DNA of 64,000 bases from Agrobacterium tumefaciens (lineage in GTDB: Bacteria; Pseudomonadota; Alphaproteobacteria; Rhizobiales; Rhizobiaceae). The stretch spans positions 806,001 to 870,000 of the forward strand of contig CP048469.1 in assembly GCA_025559845.1 (NCBI GenBank). The letters run 5' to 3'. A model generated the notes under the pieces. It was not told the origin of the DNA. It saw only the letters and a list, made by a program, of their open reading frames with translations, and did not search any database. Positions 56,908-64,000 of this stretch are shown here, piece by piece. Every line of letters starts with the position of its first letter. Position 1 is the first letter of the stretch. Made by a program: the position numbers and the translations under genes.

Positions 56908-58389
56908 ATGAACACGTTTCAAGCCTACAAACGCGAATGGTTTCACAACATTCGTGGCGACATTCTTTCCGGTATTGTCGTCGCGCTAGCCCTTATTCCT
57001 GAGGCAATCGGATTTTCCGTCATTGCCGGTGTCGATCCGAAGGTCGGTCTTTTCGCCTCCTTCGCCATTGCCTGCGTGTCCGCCTTCACCGGCGGCCGCC
57101 CTGGCATGATTTCGGCGGCGACAGCAGCCACCGCCGTGCTGATGGTAACTTTGGTCAAGGAACACGGGCTGCAATATCTCTTTGCTGCAACGATCCTGAT
57201 GGGCGTGCTGCAGATCGCCGCCGGTTTTGCCAAGCTTGGCAGGGTCATGCGGTTCGTATCCCGTTCGGTCATGACCGGCTTCGTCAACGCACTGGCGATC
57301 CTGATTTTCATGGCACAATTGCCGGAACTGATCGGCGTTCCAGTCCAGACCTATGTGATGATCGCGGCCGGTCTGGCGATCATCTATCTGTTTCCGATGG
57401 TCACCAGGGTCATTCCGTCGCCGCTCGTCGCCATCGTCGTTCTGACATGCGTTGCAGTATTTTCCGGGATGGACATCCGCACTGTCGGCGATCTCGGAGA
57501 GTTGCCTTCGGCCTTGCCGGTCTTCGCCTTGCCATACGTGCCGCTCACCTGGGAAACGTTGCAGATCATCTTCCCTTATTCCTTCGCTCTCGCCGCGGTG
57601 GGTCTTCTCGAATCCCTGCTGACGGCACAGATCGTCGACGACATGACCGATACCGGCTCCAACAAGAGCCAGGAATGCATCGGGCAGGGGGCAGGCAATA
57701 TCGCCTCCGCCCTGATCGGCGGGATGGGCGGCTGCGCCATGATCGGCCAGTCGGTCATCAATGTCAGCTCCGGTGGCCGTGGACGCCTTTCCACCTTCGT
57801 GGCTGGCGCGTTTCTTCTCTTCCTGATCCTCGTGCTCGACGATCTGGTCCGTATCATCCCGATGGCGGCGCTTGTTGCGGTCATGATCATGGTCTCCATC
57901 GGCACCTTCTCCTGGCGTTCGATCCTTGATCTGCGCCGCAATCCGCCATCCTCCAGCATCGTCATGCTGGTGACTGTTGGCACGGTGCTGGCCACCCACG
58001 ATCTGGCCAAGGGCGTGCTTGCGGGTGTGCTGCTCTCGGGCGTGTTCTTCGCCGGCAAGGTCGCCAAGCTGTTCCACGTCCGCTCCGAGCTTATCGATGA
58101 CGGGCAGGGACGCGTTTACCGCGTCGATGGCCAGATCTTCTTTGCGTCGACGGAAAGCTTCATCGCCGCCTTCGATTTTGGCGAGGAGATCAAGACGGTG
58201 ACGATCGATGTCTCAGAGGCGCACCTCTGGGACATATCGGCGGTAGGTGCGCTCGACAAGGTCGTGTTGAAGTTCCGCAAGAACGGCAAGACGGTGGAGG
58301 TTGTCGGGCTCAATGCGGCAAGCGCGCACATGATCGACCGGTTCGCGGTGCACGACAAGGCGGACGGCGCGGCACTTTCGCCCCATTGA
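56908..58389 (+). CDS. SulP family anion transporter with STAS domain
   Basis: 493 residues from ATG 56908; the upstream frame is not conserved-looking. The SulP membrane domain spans about 1-390 with 10-12 helices: [20 protein letters not shown] opens it, and [13 protein letters not shown], the SulP signature-like stretch, and [27 protein letters not shown] follow. A STAS domain (about 400-490) includes [22 protein letters not shown] with the DxS loop. Transport of sulfate, bicarbonate or another anion is by family; no adjacent carbonic anhydrase or cys genes pin it down. A bidirectional terminator follows. Confidence 0.92.
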   Translation: MNTFQAYKREWFHNIRGDILSGIVVALALIPEAIGFSVIAGVDPKVGLFASFAIACVSAFTGGRPGMISAATAATAVLMVTLVKEHGLQYLFAATILMGVLQIAAGFAKLGRVMRFVSRSVMTGFVNALAILIFMAQLPELIGVPVQTYVMIAAGLAIIYLFPMVTRVIPSPLVAIVVLTCVAVFSGMDIRTVGDLGELPSALPVFALPYVPLTWETLQIIFPYSFALAAVGLLESLLTAQIVDDMTDTGSNKSQECIGQGAGNIASALIGGMGGCAMIGQSVINVSSGGRGRLSTFVAGAFLLFLILVLDDLVRIIPMAALVAVMIMVSIGTFSWRSILDLRRNPPSSSIVMLVTVGTVLATHDLAKGVLAGVLLSGVFFAGKVAKLFHVRSELIDDGQGRVYRVDGQIFFASTESFIAAFDFGEEIKTVTIDVSEAHLWDISAVGALDKVVLKFRKNGKTVEVVGLNAASAHMIDRFAVHDKADGAALSPH

Positions 58390-58401
58390 ACAACGCAACA
58401 A

Positions 58402-58427
58402 AAAAGCCCCGGGAAACCGGGGCTTTT
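58402..58427. terminator. Bidirectional terminator between sulP and the unknown secreted protein
   Basis: AAAAGCCCCGG/CCGGGGCTTTT (58402-58412 and 58417-58427) around a GAAA loop. T-runs lie on both strands. It sits between two convergent genes. Confidence 0.88.
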
Positions 58428-58436
58428 CTGTCTGTC

Positions 58437-59627
58437 TTATTCGTTTGCCGTGACCGTTACACCCAGCATCTTCGGGAGCGTGTTCGGTGCGCCCATCGCC
58501 GCACCCATGAGCATCGGGAACGGAACCGGGCTTTCCGGCTCTGCCGTGATGGTCAGGTTCTTCGGGTCGTCGACATAGGTGTTGATTGCTGTCGAGACCA
58601 TGTTCTGCAGTTCCGGCACGTTGAGCGAAGCCAGCATCAGCGGTGCCATGCCCTTGATCGTCTGGGCAAGCTGGTCGCCCGTCATCCCCTGCTGGGTTGC
58701 CGCATAATCGATGGCGCGCTTGGTGATGCTCGCGTCCTCGAAGCTGACTTCCGCATTGATAAAGGAAAGCTGCTGCATCAGGCCGAGCATGGCAAGGCTG
58801 GCGGCCTGCTGGGCCTGTTCCTTGTTCGGGTTCTCGGTCTGTGCCTTCACCGCTTCCTGCATCGATTTGATGAAGGGGAGCGTATAGCCCGAGAAACCGA
58901 ACGATATGTTCAGGCGTCCAACATTGTCGAGGTCGAGTGCATATTCCTCAACATCGATCGTGCCGGAAGAAACTTCCCAGCTTCCGCTCATGGTCATCGC
59001 ACCGGAGATGGACTGGAGATTGAGCTTCTCGACAGCATCCTTGGTGCCGGGATCTTCGATGCCGCTGAGGTCGGCCTTGAAGCCGGTGGCGTCGAAATCG
59101 AAGCTCATCGTGTTCTTGTCATCACTCAGAGACATGGTGGCGGTGCTTTCCTTCAGCGCGAAAGCTTCCTTGCCGCCAAGGGTCACCGAAACCGGGCCGC
59201 TGTGGGCCTCGTCGTAGAACATCAGTGCCTCGATCGTGCCAGTCGTAGCATCGGCCGGAATGGTCAGGCCCGACATGTAGATGTCACTTGCCTTGATCGA
59301 CACGTTGTCCTGATTGTAGTCGACATTGCCGAAGCGTGCGGTTTCGATCTTGTAGCCGCCGTTGTTTTCTTCCACGCCTTCCAGGGTGATCGTGCCAACC
59401 GGGATCTTGCGCGAAGGATCGCTTGCTGCCGCAAAGGTCACGTCACCCAGCGTCACGGTAGAACCGTTGACGATTGTGGACTGTGCGCTGATTTCGCCGC
59501 CCTGTGCGCTGTAGGCGGCATTGATCTTCTTCAGAACATCGGCGCCATCAAGCGCAAAAGCTGGCGCGGAGAGCGCGAGAACGGCCGCGCTCGTGAAAAG
59601 AACTTGCCGGGTGAATTTCAGTTTCAT
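58437..59627 (-). CDS. Secreted protein of unknown function
   Basis: 396 residues with a Sec signal peptide (about 1-25, cleavage after PAFA). The mature part is rich in Ser, Thr, Ala and Gly and appears beta-helical or lipid-binding-like, with many repeated short strands such as VTLGDVTF, IPVGTITLEG and VSIKASDIYMSGL. A helical stretch rich in Gln/Ala (about 270-300) follows. No catalytic motif is recognised. It may belong to a rhizobial periplasmic family; nothing nearby assigns a role. ATG 59627, with GGAAG upstream. Single gene, divergent from parC. Confidence 0.85.
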   Translation of the reverse strand: MKLKFTRQVLFTSAAVLALSAPAFALDGADVLKKINAAYSAQGGEISAQSTIVNGSTVTLGDVTFAAASDPSRKIPVGTITLEGVEENNGGYKIETARFGNVDYNQDNVSIKASDIYMSGLTIPADATTGTIEALMFYDEAHSGPVSVTLGGKEAFALKESTATMSLSDDKNTMSFDFDATGFKADLSGIEDPGTKDAVEKLNLQSISGAMTMSGSWEVSSGTIDVEEYALDLDNVGRLNISFGFSGYTLPFIKSMQEAVKAQTENPNKEQAQQAASLAMLGLMQQLSFINAEVSFEDASITKRAIDYAATQQGMTGDQLAQTIKGMAPLMLASLNVPELQNMVSTAINTYVDDPKNLTITAEPESPVPFPMLMGAAMGAPNTLPKMLGVTVTANE

Positions 59628-59857
59628 GATGTTTCTTCCCTTGAACCGCAGACTCGCGCGGTATTATCGACATCGATAGTGGCATTTATATTCGCGATTA
59701 ATCAAAGGTCTACCGGATTTCATCTCTCCCACAGTGGATGCCCACTGCGGCGATTGGAACGCAGTTAACAAAAAACTGACGAATGACGGTACTTTCATCC
59801 ACAGTGGAAACCCCGGCAATTCTTGCCGGGAATCGCCATTTCCGCTAGTCAAGCGTC
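59628..59857 (+). promoter_or_regulatory. Repeat-rich regulatory region upstream of parC
   Basis: Two copies of CCACAGTGGA (59729-59738 and 59799-59808, start-to-start exactly 70 bp) each contain the palindrome CCAC-A-GTGG. The first runs into a second inverted repeat CAGTGGATGCCCACTG (59732-59747). A hairpin CCCGGCAA/TTGCCGGG (59812-59819 and 59823-59830) lies 27 bases before the parC start. The arrangement suggests an operator pair and a leader stem; the regulator is unknown. Confidence 0.5.
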
Positions 59858-62110
59858 ATGGGAAAAAATCTTGTGCCTCCGTCCGGCGGAGACGATAACA
59901 TTCATCCGGTTGATCTCAAGGCTGCGCTTGAAGAGCGTTACCTTGCCTATGCGCTGTCGACGATCATGCATCGCGCGCTGCCGGACGTTCGCGACGGCCT
60001 GAAGCCGGTGCATCGCCGCATCGTCTATGCCATGAGTGAAATGGGTCTGAGACCCCAGTCCGCATTCCGCAAATGCGCCAAGATCGTCGGTGAAGTGATG
60101 GGTAACTATCACCCGCATGGCGACCAGGCGATTTACGATGCGCTGGCGCGTCTGGCGCAGGACTTCTCTCTGCGCTACCCGCTGGTGGACGGTCAGGGGA
60201 ACTTCGGCAACATCGACGGCGATAGCCCTGCCGCGATGCGTTACACCGAAAGTAAGATGACGGCAGTCGCCGAACTCCTGCTTGAGGGTATCGATCAGGA
60301 TGCCGTCGATTTCCGCGACACCTATGACGAATCCAATTCGGAACCGGTCGTGCTGCCGGGCGCATTCCCGAACCTGCTCGCAAACGGCGCTTCGGGCATT
60401 GCTGTCGGCATGGCAACGTCGATCCCGCCGCACAACGCCCATGAACTGTGCGATGCGGCGCTTTATCTCATCAAGCATCCCGATGCGACGGTGGAAAAGC
60501 TGGTCGAGTTCGTTCCCGGTCCTGACCTGCCGACAGGCGGCGTCATCGTCGAAAGCCGCGAGAACATTCTCGATGCCTACAAGACCGGCCGTGGCGGTTT
60601 TCGCGTGCGCGCCAAGTGGGAGACAGAAGATCTCGGTCGTGGCGGTTATCAGATCGTCATCACCGAAATTCCATTCCAGGTCCAGAAGTCGCGCCTCATC
60701 GAAAAGATCGCCGAGCTGCTGATTGCCCGCAAGCTGCCGCTGCTTGAAGATATCCGCGACGAATCCGCCGAAGATGTGCGTATCGTGCTGGTTCCGAAGA
60801 ACCGCACGGTCGATGCCACGCTTCTGATGGAATCGCTGTTCCGTCTTTCGGATCTCGAAAGCCGTCTGCCGCTCAACATGAACGTCCTGTCGCTCGGCAA
60901 GGTGCCGAAGGTCATGGCGCTCAACGAGGTGCTGACGGAATGGCTGGCACACCGCAAGGACGTGCTGATCCGCCGTTCTCGCCACCGCCTTGCCGCGATT
61001 GATCGCCGCCTTGAAATTCTTGGCGGTCTGCTGGTCGCCTACCTCAATCTTGATGAGGTGATCCGCATCATCCGCGAGGACGACGAGCCGAAGCAGGTGA
61101 TGATGGCCAAGTGGTCGCTCACCGACCTTCAGGCTGAAGCCATCCTCAACATGCGCCTGCGCAATCTGCGCAAGCTCGAGGAGTTCGAAATCCGCAAGGA
61201 GTTCGACGAACTCAGCAATGAGAAGGCGGAAATCGAAGCCTTGCTCGGTTCGGATGAAAAGCAGTGGCAGACGATCGCCTGGGAAATCGGCGAAGTTAAA
61301 AAGAAATACGCCAAGGCAACCGAAATCGGCCGTCGCCGCACGCAGTTTGCCGATGCGCCGGATGCCGATATCGAAGCCATCCAGCAGGCTATGATCGAAA
61401 AAGAGCCTGTAACCATCGTCATTTCGGAAAAGGGCTGGATCAGGGCGCTGAAGGGTCACATCGCCGACACGTCTTCGCTGACCTTCAAGGAAGGCGACGC
61501 ACTGAAGGTGGCATTCCCGGCCCAGACCACCGACAAGCTTCTGCTGCTGACGACGGGTGGCAAGGCCTATACGCTCGGTGCGGACAAGCTGCCGGGCGGT
61601 CGCGGCCACGGCGAACCGATCCGCATCATGGTCGATATGGAGAACGATCAGGATATCCTGACCGCCTTCGTGCACGATCCATCGCGCAAGCTGCTGCTCG
61701 TCTCGACGGCGGGTAACGGCTTCATCGTGCCGGAGACGGAAATGATCGCCAATACCCGCAAGGGCAAGCAGATCATGAATGTCTCCATGCCGGATGAGGC
61801 GCATCTGATTGTGCCTGTAACGGGCGACCATGTTGCTGTTGTCGGTGAAAACCGCAAGCTCCTGGCGTTCCCGCTTTCGCAGGTTCCGGAGATGTCGCGC
61901 GGCAAGGGCGTTCGTCTGCAGCGTTACAAGGACGGCGGCGTGGTCGATGTGAAGTGCTTTGCGCTGGCCGATGGCCTGAGCTGGTCGGACAGTGCCGGCC
62001 GCGTCTTCACCAAGGTCGGCGAAGAATTGCGCGAATGGCTGGCAGATCGCGCTACCGCGGGACGCACGGTACCAAAAGGCTTCCCGCGCAGCGGCAAGTT
62101 CGGCGGGTAA
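59858..62110 (+). CDS. parC: DNA topoisomerase IV subunit A
   Basis: 750 residues. ParC decatenates daughter chromosomes with ParE. The N-terminal breakage-reunion domain has [19 protein letters not shown] and catalytic Tyr129 in [10 protein letters not shown]. The C-terminal beta-pinwheel region is about 500-740 and lacks the GyrA-box, supporting ParC over GyrA. The quinolone region reads [10 protein letters not shown]: the usual Ser is Gln90 and the usual Glu is Asp94. It is preceded by repeats and a leader hairpin, and followed by a terminator. Confidence 0.95.
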   Translation: MGKNLVPPSGGDDNIHPVDLKAALEERYLAYALSTIMHRALPDVRDGLKPVHRRIVYAMSEMGLRPQSAFRKCAKIVGEVMGNYHPHGDQAIYDALARLAQDFSLRYPLVDGQGNFGNIDGDSPAAMRYTESKMTAVAELLLEGIDQDAVDFRDTYDESNSEPVVLPGAFPNLLANGASGIAVGMATSIPPHNAHELCDAALYLIKHPDATVEKLVEFVPGPDLPTGGVIVESRENILDAYKTGRGGFRVRAKWETEDLGRGGYQIVITEIPFQVQKSRLIEKIAELLIARKLPLLEDIRDESAEDVRIVLVPKNRTVDATLLMESLFRLSDLESRLPLNMNVLSLGKVPKVMALNEVLTEWLAHRKDVLIRRSRHRLAAIDRRLEILGGLLVAYLNLDEVIRIIREDDEPKQVMMAKWSLTDLQAEAILNMRLRNLRKLEEFEIRKEFDELSNEKAEIEALLGSDEKQWQTIAWEIGEVKKKYAKATEIGRRRTQFADAPDADIEAIQQAMIEKEPVTIVISEKGWIRALKGHIADTSSLTFKEGDALKVAFPAQTTDKLLLLTTGGKAYTLGADKLPGGRGHGEPIRIMVDMENDQDILTAFVHDPSRKLLLVSTAGNGFIVPETEMIANTRKGKQIMNVSMPDEAHLIVPVTGDHVAVVGENRKLLAFPLSQVPEMSRGKGVRLQRYKDGGVVDVKCFALADGLSWSDSAGRVFTKVGEELREWLADRATAGRTVPKGFPRSGKFGG

Positions 62111-62139
62111 GGGCCAGACCCCATCATATCGTTTAAAGG

Positions 62140-62169
62140 CGCCGCATATCCAGGATATGCGGCGTTTTT
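62140..62169 (+). terminator. Intrinsic terminator after parC
   Basis: CGCCGCATAT/ATATGCGGCG (62140-62149 and 62155-62164) with a CCAGG loop and a run of T to 62169. Confidence 0.88.
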
Positions 62170-62190
62170 CATTTCACCGGTAAGGTGTGA

Positions 62191-62958
62191 TCATTCCGCC
62201 TGCTCAGTCGGCGGCGTGTAGCGTTCCCAACCGCGCGGGGTCAGGTGTTCCTGCGGATGATAGCGGGTTTTGTAGCCCATCTTCTCCGAACCATCGACCC
62301 AGTAGCCGAGATAGACGTGCGGCAGGCCAAGTGTACGGGTGCGCTCGACGTGGTCGAGTATCATGAACGTGCCGAGCGATCGCTTTTCCAGTGCAGGATT
62401 GAAGAACGAATAGACCATCGACAGCCCGTCGCTCATCACGTCGCTCAGGGCGACAGCCAGCAGCTCTCCGCGCTTGCTGGAATCGATGCCAGACCCCGGT
62501 TCGCGCAGACGATATTCGATGATGCGGGTGTTGACGTGGGTATCCTCGACCATGATCGCATAATCGAGCGCCGACATATCTGACATGCCACCCGACTGGT
62601 GGCGGCTGTCGAGATAACGGCGGAACAGGGCAAACTGTTCGGTGGACGGTTCCGCGGGATGGACCGTGGCAACAATATCGCTGTTGGCGGACAGGACACG
62701 CCGCATCGATTTCGTCGGCTGAAATTCTGCCGTCAGAATGCGGACCGAGACGCATGCCCGGCAGTTTTCGCAGGCCGGGCGATAGGCGATGTTCTGGGAG
62801 CGCCTGAAGCCGCCTTGGGTCAACAGGTCGTTCATTTCCGAGGCGCGCGGTCCCACCAGATGGGTGAAGACCTTTCGCTCCATCTGATTTGGCAGATATG
62901 GGCAGGTGGCCGGTGCCGTCAGATAAAATTGAGGAGAGGGCGTCGTCTGCGTGTTCAT
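62191..62958 (-). CDS. bpt: Aspartate/glutamate leucyltransferase (N-end rule)
   Basis: 255 residues from ATG 62958; a GTG 10 codons upstream is possible. Bpt moves Leu from leucyl-tRNA to proteins with N-terminal Asp or Glu, marking them for ClpS-ClpAP decay. It has the N-terminal Cys motif [12 protein letters not shown] in the conserved RPACENC block, [32 protein letters not shown] and [15 protein letters not shown]. The direct repeat TGTCACA-TAG-TGTCACA lies about 30 bases before the start on the top strand (62982-62998). Confidence 0.94.
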   Translation of the reverse strand: MNTQTTPSPQFYLTAPATCPYLPNQMERKVFTHLVGPRASEMNDLLTQGGFRRSQNIAYRPACENCRACVSVRILTAEFQPTKSMRRVLSANSDIVATVHPAEPSTEQFALFRRYLDSRHQSGGMSDMSALDYAIMVEDTHVNTRIIEYRLREPGSGIDSSKRGELLAVALSDVMSDGLSMVYSFFNPALEKRSLGTFMILDHVERTRTLGLPHVYLGYWVDGSEKMGYKTRYHPQEHLTPRGWERYTPPTEQAE

Positions 62959-63075
62959 CGAACCGTGATCGCCTCCTTCGCCTGTCACATAGTGTCACAG
63001 AATGGCAAAATGCCGCAAAACGTCAACCACGAGATGCGGCATCAAGCCTATTTGAACGCCGTGATTTTACGGGTT

Positions 63076-63534
63076 TTAACGGGTTCTGACGACAACGGTG
63101 CCCAAAAGGAAGTCGTGAACCAGTCTGGAGCGCTCGGTAAACAGGCCCGCGAGCAGGATCAGCGGCGTCAGAACCGAGTTGATGACCCAGAAAAGCACGA
63201 TGTGAACCGTGGCAAGCAGGAAGTCGATTCGCCGACCGTCCAGCCGCGCCATGGCAATGCCCATAGCGCGCATGCCGGGCGTTGCCTGCGACAGGCCACC
63301 AAGCGAGATGCCGAAATAGAGCACGGCAACGATCACGAACAGTGCCGGATAGAGGAACCATCCGAGGCCGAGTGTGATGACGCCAAGAAAGAACACGATC
63401 ACCGCCGCGGGAATGCAAAGAAGCAGCACGATGGCGTAATCGATCAGAAACGCAAACACACGCCTGCTCAGCACGCCGCTATATGCGCGCCAGTCGTCCG
63501 GTGCGATATAGGTGGGATTCTGTTCAAGGCTCAT
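63076..63534 (-). CDS. RDD family membrane protein
   Basis: 152 residues from ATG 63534 (GGAG ten bases upstream). Three or four transmembrane segments (about 24-55, 60-82, 105-130) and the RDD signature residues: R in LSRRVFAFLIDY, and D in RLVHDFLLGTVVV near the C terminus. The GGLSQATPGMRAMGI stretch is typical. RDD proteins are poorly characterised; some act in ion exchange. Its 3' end faces bpt 117 bases away, and hemB ends 75 bases upstream on the same strand. Confidence 0.88.
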   Translation of the reverse strand: MSLEQNPTYIAPDDWRAYSGVLSRRVFAFLIDYAIVLLLCIPAAVIVFFLGVITLGLGWFLYPALFVIVAVLYFGISLGGLSQATPGMRAMGIAMARLDGRRIDFLLATVHIVLFWVINSVLTPLILLAGLFTERSRLVHDFLLGTVVVRTR

Positions 63535-63609
63535 CGGCGGTTGTCTCCTGATAATGTCAGCAAACAATATGGGGACGAAACCGCCGAATACAATAAGCCC
63601 GCCGTGCCG

Positions 63610-64000
<391 letters not shown>

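Noticed and set aside
59849..61831. Leftward open frame opposite parC
   Set aside because: Antisense shadow of a conserved topoisomerase gene.
62982..62998. Direct repeat TGTCACA-TAG-TGTCACA upstream of bpt
   Set aside because: Short repeat with no further evidence of binding; noted only in the gene entry.

Overview
The window is ordinary-looking chromosomal DNA of an alphaproteobacterium in the Rhizobiaceae, most likely an Agrobacterium-type genome. The evidence is the gene families and their order: mltG-yicC-gmk, lptF-lptG-lptD followed by surA-pdxA-rsmA, uvrC-pgsA-moaD-moaE, hdaA-ppk1-ppx, and a RopB/AopB-type outer membrane protein. Base composition is evenly GC-rich except for one AT-rich intergenic patch near 27.3-27.4 kb. 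I see no tRNA, rRNA, insertion sequence, prophage or CRISPR array. The genus assignment is inference from gene content; no database was consulted.

Layout. 1-13.1 kb: cell-envelope and housekeeping genes. These are peptidoglycan transglycosylase MltG (cut by the left edge), YicC, guanylate kinase, an esterase, the rRNA methylase RsmA, PdxA, a SurA-like chaperone, the LPS-export proteins LptD/LptG/LptF, then aminopeptidase PepA and the polymerase chi subunit HolC. 13.4-20.9 kb: signalling and accessory metabolism, with a GAF-GGDEF cyclase, a sugar dehydrogenase, a lipoprotein polysaccharide deacetylase, an ABC-F ATPase, a second GGDEF protein whose motif is altered to GGNEF, a glutathione transferase and Ndk. 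21-23 kb: a small accessory island in which a CGNR zinc-finger regulator plus a lipoprotein diverges from an orphan LivH-like permease across a 36-bp palindrome containing both -10 boxes. 23-27.2 kb: a reductase, uvrC, pgsA, moaD and moaE in one leftward operon. 27.5-31.7 kb: the outer membrane barrel, a GST, RNase T2, a YbhN-like membrane protein and RlmJ.

31.8-43.8 kb: a cytoplasmic molybdopterin oxidoreductase abutting two tandem Nudix hydrolases, purM-purN, a methyltransferase, an AI-2E family permease with the replication regulator hdaA, and the polyphosphate pair ppk1-ppx. 44.1-50.2 kb: two overlapping small genes that look like YezG/DUF600 immunity-type proteins, a secreted phytase-like esterase, a membrane class III nucleotide cyclase, RNase D and an MFS transporter. 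50.3-64 kb: aspS, creD, a half-size FUSC-like protein, a chemoreceptor, a SulP transporter, an unknown secreted protein, parC, the leucyl-transferase bpt, an RDD membrane protein and the 3' part of hemB (cut by the right edge).

Most genes are conserved core genes in tight operons with 1- or 4-base stop/start overlaps. The less ordinary signals are the CGNR palindromic divergent promoter, the tandem YezG-like pair with a structured untranslated region in front, the GGNEF protein, repeats and a hairpin in front of parC, a ParC quinolone-region variant, and a pteridine-reductase-like enzyme at the head of the uvrC operon. I found no clear-cut new multi-gene system; the 21-23 kb and 43.8-44.8 kb segments are the best candidates for undescribed biology.
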